Source of the DNA: Hydractinia symbiolongicarpus
Taxonomy: Eukaryota > Cnidaria > Hydrozoa > Anthoathecata > Hydractiniidae
Reading direction: 5' to 3'
Length of the DNA stretch: 60,000 bases
Assembly: GCF_029227915.1 (NCBI RefSeq)
Contig: NC_079875.1
Span: 10,291,001-10,351,000 of the forward strand
Notes under the pieces: generated by a model
The model's input: only the letters and a program-made list of their open reading frames with translations
Database searches by the model: none
Told to the model about the DNA's origin: nothing
Position numbers and translations under genes: made by a program
Shown: positions 33,791-47,053 of the stretch, in pieces
Position numbering within the stretch: position 1 is the stretch's first letter
How the letters are laid out: every line of letters begins with the position of its first letter

Positions 33791-34556
33791 GTGATCGAGA
33801 AACGCATTTTGAGATTTTGAGATGGACTTGACCTAATAGTATATTCGCAATAGATAGGCATGTTTTAAACAGCATATACTTCGGCTATGGCCTTTCACGG
33901 ATTTGCTAAAAACTTAAATAAGATATATTCTGATATATTAATTTTAGGATCTAGTGAAGATGTCGTTTCTTGAAATCACTATAATCGTGCCATTCACCCA
34001 ATAAAAATACATACGCTGCTTTAACTCGACTCTGAATTTCAGAGTTTTAAATTTTTTTTCCGCAAAAAGGTTACCCGAATGCAGTGGAAATTCTTAACAA
34101 TACCCAAGAGTTTTAAAATTGTACAAAGCAGGTATATTTATTATTTACACATTTATCACAGGTCTCTCATTGATAACAGTAACATTTACATATATCTTGT
34201 ATATATTATACTGACGTAGATAAACCTGTATAAAGATGAATAATAATAATAATAATTAAGTAATAGTTAAAAATAGAAATTAATGTATGTTAACACTTTT
34301 AAATATCTGCCTTTTTACTTTTAGCCAACACTTGACAACTCAGTCTTTTGGTACACATTTGTTGATAAAATAAATACCCTCTTTTATTTTTGACGATCAT
34401 TGAAGCTTGGTCATTGGGATGCACACTTACAATCCTGGAAAATAATATTATTTTAAAAGGCCGATTTTGGCTATTTCTCGAACTGGCCAAATGGAATCGC
34501 CTTGTCAAAACTCTGCAGCCGGCAGGCTGCGAGAGCTTCGCTTTGGGAGATGTGTA
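33791..34556. other. Intergenic, short AAT microsatellite
   Basis: AT-rich; an (AAT)n run lies at about 34237-34256. Nothing else is recognised. Confidence 0.4.
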
Positions 34557-34617
34557 GGCCAGGTAAATAGCGTCGAAAATGCGCTACTGGCGCATTTCTG
34601 ACGCTATTTACCTGGCC
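34557..34617. repeat. 28-bp stem inverted repeat with 5-nt loop
   Basis: Arms 34557-34584 and 34590-34617 pair at 26 of 28 positions around TACTG. The outer part is GGCCAGGTAAATAGCGTC and its complement. It is GC-richer than its surroundings and is flanked on the left by another small hairpin (GCAGCC-GGCA-GGCTGC, near 34516-34531). It is probably a fold-back element or a structured transcript. Confidence 0.8.
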
Positions 34618-35690
34618 CACGCTAAGACCAGAGTCATGTAATTGGCTTTAAAACCTAGCATGGTTTGTGGTCACAGGTCAAGTAGCATACAAAGTTGGGT
34701 GTGTCACTATTATTTTTAATAGCAAGGTAGTTTATGCGGCTTCTGCATTTTGTATCTGTAATATTCCGTCGGGGAATGGTTTTCGCATGCGAACCTAGGG
34801 GATCCTGATCCACACTACGCAACCATTTCTATATTGATCCTTAAACGCAAAAATAATCTAAGGTATCGTGCAAATAAGTTTTTGTTCAATCTAATGATTT
34901 TTTTATGTTTTTTGAGTGATAAGCGCAATTTTGAACAATAAATATGTGAAATATTGGTGTTTATTTCGAGCCTAAACCGTATTGACTCTGGCATATGTTA
35001 GGACAAAACCGAGAGAAAAAGAAGTTAGCAAAATCAGCAAGAGAAGATAGCTTTACATATTCTACAGCTGGTCATGTGTATTACGTTACACCGCTCAGCC
35101 TCACAGCACACTTTTCAACATTGCATGAGACAGAGGGTAAATGTATAGTCATGTTTTTTGTGGACCATAATACCTAGATGATAGGCATGTCACAAAGGGC
35201 CCAGAGTAATAGACAATGCCATGCTGTAGGTCAGGAAATCGATTTTTTAACCATGTCGGTAAGCATGCACCCGTTCGGGTCAAGTTACAGAAACAGAGAT
35301 TATTTTTTATATTGGAAAACGCTTTCTACAGCAATATCTACATTTTTATTTACCAACGTTTTTTAACAAAAAATGATGACCTGTCATTCTTCCTTTAGGG
35401 AAGACAAGTTATCTTCCATGTACGCACAGTGTATGGTATACGTGTCTTTCAGTCTCCGTCGACATGTTTTCAATCCATTGAAGCGACGCAGCGTATCTAA
35501 ACTTTATCAGATGGCATGATTTTGTAGATAACTGACCGCAGTCTTCTTGATGCAGAAGCAGTGTTTTTCCACCATTCCAAGAGTGATGCTATTTCTTGTT
35601 TATTTGTACATCCATGATGTTGAGGTTGAAGTGCCTGGTGGACCACGTTTTCGTTATTTTTTTCGTAATCTTATTAAGGAAAGTCTCTTA
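34618..35690. other. Intergenic, no gene recognised
   Basis: Two successive open frames (34995-35177, 35178-35366, same phase, separated by one TAG) have no recognisable domain. I do not call a gene. Confidence 0.35.
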
Positions 35691-35738
35691 TGTGGTTTTT
35701 CAAAAAAGAAGACGAAATTTTATCAAATTAAGAAAATT
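35691..35738 (+). repeat. 48-bp direct repeat, left copy
   Basis: Identical to 36823-36870. It begins TGTGGTTTTTCAAAAAAG and ends AGAAAATT. The two copies flank the inserted macro-repeat fragment. Confidence 0.9.
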
Positions 35739-36822
35739 AGTTAGTTTTTGTTAGTTTAGTTGATGGGTTGTTAGATTAGTTGATGAGTTGGTTGGTCGGT
35801 CGGTTGGTAAATCGGTTGTTTGAAAAGCTGGTTGTGTAATTGGTTTAATTTTTTTGGTTGTTAGTTGGTTGGTTAGTTGATTGGTTGGTTGGTTTGTTGG
35901 TAAGTTTTGCTTGTTTTTCGGTTAGTTGAATGGTTTAATATTTAAGGTAGTTGGTTGGTTGAAGTTGATATTGTTTTATTTCTTATTTTTTGCCTTATAT
36001 TAGGCATTTTCTATTTTATTTCTCGTATATTTGTTACTTTAGTATTACGAAAATCATTTCTTTATTATTTCGAGTAAGGATATGTGCCAAGCACCAATTA
36101 TGTTTAGATCGTTATGGAAGGAACATTGATGATTGTTAATGCAAGAAACAAGGAGCATGAATAGTAACATACATTGTCCAGTGAAGATGAAAAAGAAGAA
36201 AGGAAGTAGAAGAAAGAAGAAACATCGGGAAAGGAAGATTGATGCTGACAACACAAGACAAGAATCAGTGAGGATGAAAATGAAGTAAAAAGGAAGAAGC
36301 TGTATATCAAGTACAATTTGTTTCTCCTTTGTTTCTGTTTCGCGCTTAAGGTAAGTTCCTAAGTAAGTAGGCAGGTAGGCAGGATTGCGCGCTTAAGGTA
36401 GGGAGGTCTCTAAGTAAGTAGGCAGGTAGGCAGGTTTAGGTAAGGGACGCGTCTTTCATTTTTTCTACTGCTTACTATTCATTATAAGTTAGGTGGTCCA
36501 AAAAGATAAGCAGTTAAGCCATCAGGTCTGTTTTGTTTATTTGTTTTTTTTATTTGCTTAATTGTTGTGATTTATGGCTATGTCATAAAATGATCTTGCC
36601 ATACACATCGTTTTGCTAAATGTAACGCGCGCGTGTTTTTAAGTGTTGTTTTGAAAACATACTTAGTCTTAAGTTTACCCCACAAACGAAGGTAGTCCGA
36701 ATAAGCTGTTATTTTATTTTTTAAAAAGATTAAAATTATATTACCAAAAAAAATTTATCAAAGAAAAATAATATCAAAATGTATTATTTAAAAAGCTTAC
36801 TCGGACCTTTGGCAACTGACAA
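35739..36822 (+). repeat. 1.08-kb fragment of the macro-repeat inserted between 48-bp duplications
   Basis: Collinear with about 39550-40651 of macro-repeat unit 1 and almost identical to it. It includes the tail of the TTGG-rich array, the segment with AAGTAAGTAGGCAGGTAGGCAGG repeats, and the end at CGGACCTTTGGCAACTGACAA. It resembles unit 1 much more closely than unit 2 does, so the copy is recent. No terminal inverted repeats are visible. Confidence 0.85.
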
Positions 36823-36870
36823 TGTGGTTTTTCAAAAAAGAAGACGAAATTTTATCAAATTAAGAAAATT
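36823..36870 (+). repeat. 48-bp direct repeat, right copy
   Basis: Exact copy of 35691-35738, continuing into unique sequence (GAGTTTGTAAGCG). Confidence 0.9.
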
Positions 36871-38836
36871 GAGTTTGTAAGCGAAATTGATCGTACTAGA
36901 GAGATTGTTCATTTTTTCTGCGAGACTATGCCTTACTTTTTGCGTATATCTATTTTTAAACGAAACTGATTTTCCTGTAGAAAATACCCTTCTTCTCGGA
37001 GACTATACTAACACTTTTTTTAAAAACTAATAAGGAAAATGAGAAGTTTAATAAGGAGAGCTATGAAATTGACATGACTGTTCAACTTGGCGGCAATTTC
37101 TGAACAAGTGGCTTGAAACTAAGTGGCGCTATGAGAAATTAATTTGTGACTCGAGGTAGAAGCAGAAAAATGGCTCGAAAGTTGAAAAAAAAGTTGAGGT
37201 AAGCAGCAAAAAATTATGTTTATATACTTCGCAAGAGAATATTGTCGTAAGAAAAAAAATAAAATTATGTATAGGAAATTTCTGTTAAAAAATATTTTGT
37301 AAAGAAAAAGGATGCATAGAAATATTTTTGGAAAAAAATATTTATCGCGAACATATTTTTTTCTTCTTCAATATAGTTATGTTTGTTATTCCAAAAAAAA
37401 GTGTTTTGCTGAAAAGTTACCTTAAATAATTAATTTTAGCGAGAACTATTATTCGCAAGATATTTTTCGCGAGATTCTTGATTTTATTACTTTTTTTTTA
37501 CAAAAAAATGTTTTTTCGGGCTTAGCAAAGCAATATTTCGTAAAAAAAATATCCGAAGTAATGCCCCTAAGGGAGACATAAAAGTCTCAAATCACAGTAA
37601 TAAAAGAAGTATTAATTTTAATTACTTGCATTATAATGTCTCTAGGTAGTAAAAATGCATGATTTGATCACCTACAGAGATTACAATACAAAAAAGAATA
37701 AGCTGAATGACCAGTGAATGAATTAACGGTCTATCTAAATTGTGTAACATCCAGATATAAAATGTCACGAATTTTGCGAAAAAAGAATTTAATGAAATTT
37801 TTACAGGTTTTCAAGTTTTTTTGTAGACTACTAAAAATCGCTGAAGTAATTGTTTAAAAAATTGACACTGAGTAAAAAAGGGGAAAATACGATGTCATTT
37901 AAAACATGCCTAAATTAATGATGTAAAAACCTAAATCAAAGACCTTTTTTTTTCAATTTTTTAACAAAGAATAAAATTGTTTTGTGTGATGGTCGAACCT
38001 TTGCATTATTCTTACAATATCTTTCAAATTTTATAGGGACTAAAAAAATTGAAAAAATAGAATACCGCTCTAATAAATTTTTTTCGAATTTCGCGAATAG
38101 CGAAATTTCCAATAATTTTCGCAAGATTAAAAAAAATACGAAATTGTTTCCCGCACAAATTCCAACTAACATGAGGGCACGATAGTTGGTTTTTATAGCT
38201 AAAAAATTTTAATTTCAGATAAACAAACAGTACAATAAGACAGACGAAGAGCCCACTGCAACATTTCGATGTCTAATTTTAAGTATAAGAACAGGTACGT
38301 GTATTATTTACTCTTAGTTGTGTTGTTTATTTATTTATTTGTTTGTTTGTTTGTTTGTGAACCTTAGGTCATGGTTTTGAAAACTTTGTAAATATTAATT
38401 CATAATTGATAAAGAAATTAATTTACAAAAATTAAAGGAAGTCAATTTCGAACTCGTTTTTTCTCTTTCTGATAATATTCCACAGCAAAATATACGAAAT
38501 AGCAAATAGCCGTACGTACGAGGTTGATTTACAAAGCATTTTGTTCAATAAAAAGCACTTTGTTATGCAATGATAATATTAACGTATTATCTTGGACTCG
38601 CTTATTTGTTGTATAAACGATTAGTTTTCTCGATTATTTTTTCAACTCAAAAAGTTCGCCTCTTTGAATTTCCTGTTAAAAATGTTAATTTCTTTATGAT
38701 AAAAAATGTTCCAGTTATTCGGTGGTTCTAGTAAGAAATGACTCGCTTTTCCGCCGATCGTACTTTTTTTACACGATAATTAGAAAAAATAACTTTTTCA
38801 TAAATAACATCTGTGATGGGTTTTACTATCTCAGGC
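36871..38836. other. AT-rich spacer, no gene recognised
   Basis: A-rich and T-rich runs dominate. An 11-bp inverted repeat (GAAAAAAATAT/ATATTTTTTTC) lies near 37339-37371. Phrases such as TTCGCGA and TTTTCGCAAGA recur between 37200 and 38130. A (TTTA/TTTG)n tract lies at about 38326-38358. Confidence 0.4.
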
Positions 38837-39775
38837 TTTCCATGGTTGGTTGTTTGGTTGATTTGATATTTTTGGTTAGTTGCTTGGTTCGTTAGTAAGT
38901 TTATTTTTTTGGTAAGTTGCTTGTTTGGTTAGTAAGTTGGTTGCTTGGTTTGACTTTTTGGTTAGTTGGTTGTTTGGTTGGTTAGTAAGTTGGTTGCTTG
39001 GTTTGATTGTTTTGATTAGTTGCTGATTGGTTAGTAATTGGTTGGTTGGTTTGGTTTTTTGGTTAGTTGGTTTAGTTGGTTGTTTAGTTGGTTAGTAGGT
39101 TGGTTGGTTGGTTGGTTTGATTTTTTGATTAGTTGCTTGATTGATTAGTAGTTGGTTGGTTAATTTGATTTTTTGGTTAGTTGGTTGTTTGGTTGGTTAG
39201 TAAGTTGGTTGGTTGGTTTCATTTTATTTGGTTAGTTGCTTGGTTGGCTAGTAGGTTAGTTAGTCCGTTTGATTTTTTGGTTAGTTAGTTGTTTGGTTGG
39301 TTAGTAAGTTGGTTGGTTGGTTTCATTTTATTTGGTTAGTTGCTTGGTTGGTTAGTAGGTTAGTTAATCCGTTTGATTTTTTTGGTTCGTTGTTTGGTTG
39401 ATTAGTAAGTTGGATGGTTGGTTTGACTTAGTCTGGTTGGTTATGTATTGGTTGGCTAGTTGGTTTTATTTGTTTCTTAGTTGATAAGTTGGTCGGTTGG
39501 TTGGTTTTTTTAGGTTTTTGATTGGTTAGTTAGTTGGTAATTGGTTAGTTGGTTTGTTAGTTTAGTTGATGGGTTGTTAGCTTAGTTGATGAGTTGGTTG
39601 GTCGGTCGGTTGGTAAATCGGTTGTTTGAAAAGCTGGTTGTGTAATTGGTTTATTTTTTTTGGTTGTTAGTTGGTTGGTTAGTTGATTGGTTGGTTAGTT
39701 TGTTGGTAATTTTTTCTTGTTTTTCGGTTAGTTGAATGGTTTAATATTTAAGGTAGTTGGTTGGTTGAAGTTGAT
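38837..39775 (+). repeat. TTGG-rich degenerate array (unit 1)
   Basis: Irregular repetition of GGTTGGTTAGTAAGTTGG and TTTGATTTTTTGGTTAG. Open frames across it are by-products of the repeat. Confidence 0.85.
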
Positions 39776-41019
39776 ATTGTTTTATTTCTTATTTTTTAGG
39801 CTTATATTAGGCATTTTCTATTTTATTTCTCGTATATTTGTTACTTTAGTATTACGAAAATCATTTCTTTATTATTTCGAGTAAGGATATGTGCCAAGCA
39901 CCAATTATGTTTAGATCGTTATGGAAGGAATATTGATGATTGTTAATGCAAGAAACAATGAGCATGAATAGTAACATACATTGTCCAGTGAAGATGAAAA
40001 AGAAGAAAGGAAGTAGAAGAAAGAAGAAACATCGTGAAAGGAAGATTGATGCTGACAACACAAGACAAGAATCAGTGAGGATGAAAATGAAGTAAAAAGA
40101 AAGAAGCTGTGTATTAAGTACATTTGTGTATTTCTCCTTTTTTTCTGTTTCGCGCTTAAGGTAAGTTCCTAAGTAAGTAGGCAGGTAGGCAGGATTGTGC
40201 GCTTAAGGTAGGGAGGTCTCTAAGTAAGTAGGCAGGTAGGCAGGTTTAGGTAAGGGACGCGTCTTTCATTTTTTATTCTATCTCTACTGCTTACTTTTCA
40301 TGATAAGTTAGGTGGTCCCAAAAGATAAGCAGTTAAGCCATCAGGTCTGTTTTGTTTATTTGTTTTTTTTATTTGCTTAATTGTTGATGATTTATGGCTA
40401 TGTCGTAAAATGATCTTGCCATACACATCGTTTTGCTATTCTTAATACATGTAACGCGCACGTGTTTTTAAGTGTTGTTTTGAAAACATACTTAGTCTTA
40501 AGTTTACCCCACAAACGAAGGTAGTCCGAATAAGCTGTTATTTTATTTTTTAAAAAGATTAAAATTATATTACCAAAAAAAATTTATCAAAGAAAAATAA
40601 TATCAAAATGTATTATTTAAAAAGCTTACTCGGACCTTTGACAACTGACAACAACCTTCGGACGCCCAAGTTTGTTTCAAAAACATGTTTTTTGAAGCAA
40701 CTTATTTTTTGTTTTACTCACACACACCAAATGTCAGTTGTCAACACATTTAGTGTACTGGTAAGTCATACATTTTTCTACATCAAGAAAGAAGAAAGAA
40801 GACAAAGAAAGGAACGATGAATGGACGGAAGGAAAAAAGAAAAAGAAAAAAAGACAGAAAGAAGACAAAGAAAGCGAAGAAGGAAAAATAGAGAAGAAAG
40901 GAAGAGAAAAGAGAAAAAAAGACGATTGATTACATACAGGTGTCGCTTCTCTGACATTTAAAGAATTAATTTGTGATTAACAGATACATATAGTTTCCGA
41001 CATTCATTGATCCCTGGAC

Positions 41020-41660
41020 TAATATAAATTTGAAGGTTGTCCTAAATTGGTACCTAAAACAAGTAAATATATGTTCGAAGGCTGTACCGACCTGGACTTA
41101 AAACACTTAAATCTATGTTTGAAGGCTGTCCTGACTTCGGAACTAAAACAAGTAAATATAAATTTGAAGGCTGTCCTGACTTAGGACTTACAAGTACATA
41201 TACTTGAAGGATGTCCCGATATTTGAAGGCTGTCCCGACTTAGGACTTAAAACACGTAAGTATATATTTGAAGGCTGTTCCGACCTGTGACCTAAAACAA
41301 GAAAATATATAATTGAAGGCTGTCCAAGTACATATATTTGAAGAATGTCCCAGTATTTGAACGCTGTCCCGACTTGGGACATAAAACACGTAAATATGTT
41401 TGAAGGCTGTGACCGACTTCGGACCTAAAACAAGTCAATATATATTTGAAAGCTGTCCTGACTTACAAGTACATATATTTAAAGGATGTCCCAAATTTGA
41501 ATGCTGTCCTGACTTGGAACATAAAACACGTAAATATATATTTGAAGGGTGTCCTGACGTGGGACCTAAAACAATAAATATATAGGCTGTCCGTACTTGG
41601 GACCTAAAACAAGTAAATATATTTTTGAAGGCTGCCCCGACCTGACCTGAAACAACAAGT
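41020..41660 (+). repeat. 46-bp minisatellite (unit 1)
   Basis: The consensus reads roughly TTTGAAGGCTGTCCTGACTT, then GGGACCTAAAACAAGTAAAT and ATATA. About 13 imperfect copies, some shortened. Confidence 0.85.
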
Positions 41661-42164
41661 GCGGCAAGGTTTAAAGTTGAAATAATCATTGCAATGAGAA
41701 GTTTATGGTCTTGTTTGTAGAAGAGAATTTGAAAAAAAGTAGTTGTTCTGGTATTACTATATGGTAGAAAGATTTTAATTTATGGTTTGTTTGATGAGAT
41801 GAATTGCAAAATTCAAGGTACCTTACATTTATATTACAAACCATAACCCAAGAGCTGAAAGAAAATGTAGTCGATTATAACCGTTTTGAATTAGATTTTG
41901 CGTAACGCATTGGCCTTGGGTTGTGATTTTTTTATTCTATTGAGAGGTTCTGCGTGCGCTTATGTGTTTGTGTTATTTATAATTATATTGATTAACTTAT
42001 GCGGCGTTTGAATAAGTAGAGTGGGTGGGGGGGGTCGGGAGAACCCGGGGTGGGGGGACTGGAGTCAAAGCGCTTTTACTTAATTTATAAATTATTATGA
42101 TTATTTTTATTGTGTATGCGCAGAAGGTTTTTGTTGTTTTACTTCTTTTGTATTATATATTATA

Positions 42165-42202
42165 GAAATTCCGTACAGTGTTGATAAGCACTACGGAATT
42201 TC
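42165..42202. repeat. Hairpin in macro-repeat unit 1
   Basis: GAAATTCCGTA (42165-42175) pairs perfectly with TACGGAATTTC (42192-42202). The equivalent in unit 2 (50688-50721) has a swapped C-G/G-C pair. Confidence 0.75.
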
Positions 42203-43589
42203 AAGCCCCTAAACTTAAGACATAGTTAATTTCAAAACAACACAGCAGCGACGGCGGTTTTTTGTTTTTAATAAGTAACATTTTTATCGTTTTATCGGAA
42301 TTTTTCATCATTCGCGTGTTTTTTGTCACTTTTGTATCAAGATCACCAAGAAGCGGTTTGCATCACGGAACCAAATTTTTTACAGAGGAAAAGAAGATAT
42401 TGTGGTAAGTGAAACATTGATTATCTCACATTTTATGTTAGTTACACTTCATATTTTTCTTATAGACTGTTGATCCTTTCAATAATAATTTATATTGCGT
42501 AATTGAATGTAATTATGAGACATACAATTTGCCAAAAATTTCGACCGAGAGGCACGTGTATTTAAGAAATGAGGACTGGCGAAAATGGAAAAAATGGTGA
42601 CAATTTTGTGAACACAAAAATAACAAAAGTTGATTTTTCAAAAAAAATCGGTACGTATGGAAGGTACGTATGCTTGTAACAGTGTAAAATTCTTTGGCGC
42701 TAATTTCCGTGTTGCTTTTGTTGGTCTCTGTATTTATCATTCAATGAGTGTGCATTTAAAACACACTTTGGAGGTTTCGTATGTTTATGGTGGATTTGAG
42801 TTAGAAGTTTCAATGAGTTGTACATGTTAGTGTGAAGGTCTTCTAAAGAAAAGTTTTAGTTGAAAAGAATTGCAGAAATATTGGGACCAAAGAAATAGAT
42901 TCTTTCAAGAAAAATGGTACGTATGATTCTTTCAAGAAGAACGGTACGTATAAAAAGTAAGTACGCTTGCAACGAAACATCAAGTTTAAAATTGTTTACT
43001 TTCTAATTACTTCTAGTCTCTGTACTCTTCAACGTATTCGAAAAAATGAAACTGATGTGTCATTACGAAATAGTATGTATATGCAATGTAGTTATTATCA
43101 CGTACTAATACGTAATGTGGAAAAACGATTTACATGCATATAAACTTTTAAGTATTTTTAGTTTGATTTTCGAAAAAGATAAGACAAAGACCTTGATCTG
43201 AGTGAAATGCAATAACGACCAAAGAATCTTGTAATAAAGCGACATTGCGACCGTATATAGCTTCAAATACAATTAACTGATGAACACCAATACCTACAAC
43301 ATTAATTAATCTTGTGAGCATCCTTGAAAAGACTTGCACACCTTCACAAACCTATAAATCTACAATTCAACTGAAATACAACAATCACACACAAGAAACA
43401 ATTACCATCTGTTGCAAAAACATTACAAACCTTTAAGACTTCAATGCAATAATTATCACACGAAAATAAATTTATTAAGTCCTCCTTTAATATTTCCTTT
43501 AATCTGATGTTACTATTTGCTGCAACAGCATAGGTTTCCTTTCTTCAATCCTCTGTTGCATTTTCCAGTAACCAACCTCCATTAGTATT

Positions 43590-44290
43590 CCAAATCATGG
43601 CGTACTTTTCTATATTCATAGTTCACGTTTTCAAATGTTGCATTCATATTTTCTTCTTGAAGTTGGTTCATTCTTCAATACCATACAACATTGCAGGAAC
43701 AATTACTGCTTTAGTCAACTTTAGTCGCAATCATGTGACTTTTATGTCAAACCTGTCAACATTTCCGTGGTATAGCAATGTTTCTATCATAGCACTAACT
43801 TTTTTCTATAGTTGTTTCGTACTTAAGTTACCCTTTTCATTGAAACATACTCCAAAGCACTTGTATTCTTCTTTTTAATTTTTCCATTTCTTTCTTCTTT
43901 TATAGTGTCATCTATTTATATTTACTTTCACTTATACCATCTGGTTCATCTGTATAATCATCATACTATCTACTACATTTATCCCACCTTTTATCAGTTC
44001 TTTTATTCCATCTTGTAGCCACAAGTTAATGAAGCATTTTTCTGTATCACCAAACACAACGACGTTCTTCGTCTTTTCGTTCTGTTCTTCATAATTATTG
44101 CTTGCAATGTCGTTATGCGATCAATCATTGATGGTCCTGCAATTCCACCACAATGAAATTTACTCAACCTATTTTTGAACGCTACGTCATCAAAAATATT
44201 CCCCTCCTGCTTTATATGCTTTCCCTGTGTTCTTTTATTCTGTACATTACTTTGATTGCTATTAGTTGGCATTGTTCTGTCACCATGTTA
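43590..44290 (-). pseudogene. LINE reverse transcriptase remnant (unit 1)
   Basis: The minus strand, in several frames, reads AFKNRLSKFHCGGIAGPSMIDRITTLQAII, then DTEKCF with LWLQDGIKELIKGG (motif A region). After a gap come EYKCFGVCFNEKGN (motif E style) and LTKAVIVPAMLYGIEE. These are in the right order for a non-LTR RT. Stops and frameshifts are many. A segment present in unit 2 (about 53935-54060) is deleted here near 43924. Confidence 0.75.
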
Positions 44291-44559
44291 AACATACTTT
44301 TAACACTTTTTACCATGATGACCATGACCATTTGTTCGAAATATTGCAAAAACTTTATCTACTTCGTTTTGTTTGTTCTCCATTCCTTTCTAGTATCTGG
44401 CTACTAACTTTCGGCTTTCTTTAACTGTTTTATTCTGTTGCTCCGTCTCTTTCTCCATTTTAAAACTTCGGTTACACTTCCTTTATCTTCACTAAACTCA
44501 TGAAAATCACTAAAAGTTGAATTAAAGTAGATGTCGCGGATACACTAAAAGGCCCAACA

Positions 44560-45420
44560 CTGCCCCCTCCCCCTCCCAATAAAAGCCTTAAAACCCAGAC
44601 AATGCATAAAAACCCCGACACTCTCTAAAAACACGCGACACCATACTACAACCACAAACTTCACGATTTTCTATGAAAACCTTACCATTATACAAAAACT
44701 CTTCACTCTCCGTAAAAACCAAGCACTCCGAAGAAATCCAACACTTCACACCCAATAAAAAATCCTACACTCAAAAAAAAACCACGACACTCGCGTAAAA
44801 ACTCTTTACAGAAATCCCCAGCACTCCATCGCAGTTTCAACATTTTATAAACACCACAACACTCCATAAAAACCCGACACTCCACAAGAACACAATACTC
44901 TATACTAACTCTCTATATAACAAACCCATCTCTCTGCAACAATCCTAACCCTCCATATAACAAACCCATCTCTCCGCAACAATCCTAACCCTCCATATAA
45001 CAAACCCATCTTTCCGCAACAATCCTAACAGTCCACAACAATCCCACCTCTCCACAGCTATCCCAACTCTCCATAACAACCCTAACTTTTACAACAATCA
45101 AAACTTTCCACAATAACCTTAACTCTCCGCAACAATCCTAACTCTCCACATCAATCCAAACTCTCCGTAACAATCCCAACTCTCTCCAACAAACCCAACC
45201 ATCTATATAACAAACCCAAATCTCCGCAACAATCCCAACTCATCACAACAATCCTAATTCTCCATAACTCTCTGTAACAACCCCATCTTGCCCGAAAAAC
45301 CCCGACCCTCCCGAACAAACGCGTCTCTCCATAACAACCCCGACTCACCATAACAACTCCAACAACACTCAATAAAAAATTCAACATTCCATAACAATCC
45401 CGACACTCCCTAACGCCAAG
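44560..45420 (+). repeat. AACAATCC/CTCTCC simple array (unit 1)
   Basis: The first part is an irregular run of AAAACCCCGACACTC-like phrases. From about 44930 it becomes a 19-bp repeat like AACAATCCCAACTCTCCGC. Confidence 0.8.
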
Positions 45421-45479
45421 AGTTTGTCAAAATGCAATCTTTCTATTAAATTCAAAACACTATCAAGACAGTAACAACT

Positions 45480-47053
45480 CATCATTTTACTCTATTATTT
45501 TGCTTAGTTCTCCATTATTTTACTTCGTTTTTTAATATTTTACTTCGTTCTCCTTTATTTTACTTTGTTTTCCATTATTTTAATTCGTTCTTCGTTATTT
45601 TACTTCGTTCTTCGTTATTTTAGTTCGTTCTCCATTATTTTACTTCGTTCTTCGTTATTTTACTTTGTTCTCCGTTATTTCACTTTGATCTCTATTATTT
45701 TACTTCGTTCTTCGTTATTTTACTTCCATCTCCGTTACTTTACTTCGTTCTCCATTATTTTACTTTGTTTTCCATTATTTTACTTCGTTCTTCGTTATTT
45801 TACTTCCATCTCCGTTACTTTACTTCGATCTCCATTATTTTAATTGTTCTTCGTTATTTTACTTCGATCTCCGTTATTTTTATTTATTTTGCATCGTTCT
45901 CCGCTATTTTACTTCGTTCTCCATTATTTTACTTCGTTCCTTGTTATTTTACTCCATTCTTCATTATTTTAGTTCGTTCTCCGTTATTTTACTTCGTTCT
46001 CCATTATTTTTTTTTCGTTCTTCCTTATTTTACTTTGATCTCCGCTATTTTACTTCGTTCTCCATTATTTTACTTCGTAATTTTACTTCGATCTCCGTTA
46101 TTTCACTTCGATCTCTATTATTTTACTTCGTTCTCCATTATTTTACTTCGTTCTTCGTTATTTTACTTCGATCTCCGTTACTTTACTTCGATCTCCATTA
46201 TTTTAATTGTTCTTCGTTATTTTACTTCGTTCTCCATTATTTTACTTCGTTTTCCATTATTTTACTTCGTTCTTCGTTATTTTACTTCGATCTCCGTTAT
46301 TTTACTTCGTTCTTCGTTATTTTAATTCGTTCTCCATTATTTTACTTCGTTCTTCGTTATTTTACTTCGATCTCCGTTATTTCACTTCGATCTCTATTAT
46401 TTTACTTCGATCTCCGCTATTTTACTTCGTTCTCCATTATTTTACTTCGTTATTTTACTTCGATCTCCGTTATTTCACTTCGATCTCTATTATTTTACTT
46501 CGTTCTCCATTATTTTACTTCGTTTTCCATTATTTTACTTCGTTCTTCGTTATTTTACTTCGATCTCCGTTACTTTACTTCGATCTCCATTATTTTAATT
46601 CGTTCTTCGTTATTTTACTTCGATCTCCGTTATTTTACTTCGTTCTTCGTTATTTTAATTCGTTCTCCATTATTTTACTTCGTTCTTCGTTATATTACTT
46701 CGATCTCCGTTATTTCACTTCGATCTCTATTATTTTACTTCGTTCTCCATTATTTTACTTTGTTCTTTGTTACTTTAGTTCGTTCTTCGTTATTTTACTT
46801 CGTTTTTCCTTATTTTACTTCGTTCTTCGTTATTTTACTTTGTTCTTTGTTATTTTACTTCGTTCTTCCTTATTTTACTTCGTCCTCCGTTATTTTACTT
46901 CGTTCTTCGTTATTTTACTTCGTTCTTCGTTATTTTACTTCGTTCTTCGTTATTTTACTTTGTTCTCTGTTATTTTACATCGTTCTTTGTTATTTTACTT
47001 TATTTTACATCGTTCTCCGTTATTTTAATTTGTTCTTCGTTATTTTTCTTCGT
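45480..47053 (+). repeat. 20-bp minisatellite, about 78 copies (unit 1)
   Basis: Unit TTATTTTACTTCGTTCTCCA with variants (TTCG, ATCTCCG). The unit lacks stop trinucleotides in all three plus frames, so long hydrophobic frames (up to 376 codons, repeating FYFVLRYFTS-like words) are open across it. These are not treated as genes. Confidence 0.92.

Larger units (their letters stand above)
38837..47053 (+). repeat. Macro-repeat unit 1 (8.2 kb)
   Basis: Starts at TCCATGG followed by the TTGG-rich array and ends with the 20-bp minisatellite. Every module is found in the same order and orientation in unit 2. Modules: TTGG array 38837-39775, body 39776-40780, purine-rich tract 40780-40925, 46-bp minisatellite 41020-41660, body with hairpin 41660-43480, LINE RT remnant 43590-44290, AACAATCC-type array 44560-45420, 20-bp minisatellite 45480-47053. 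Confidence 0.85.

Noticed and set aside
34995-35366. Two consecutive frames in the same phase separated by a TAG
   Set aside because: No recognisable motif and no splice signals tying them to a gene.
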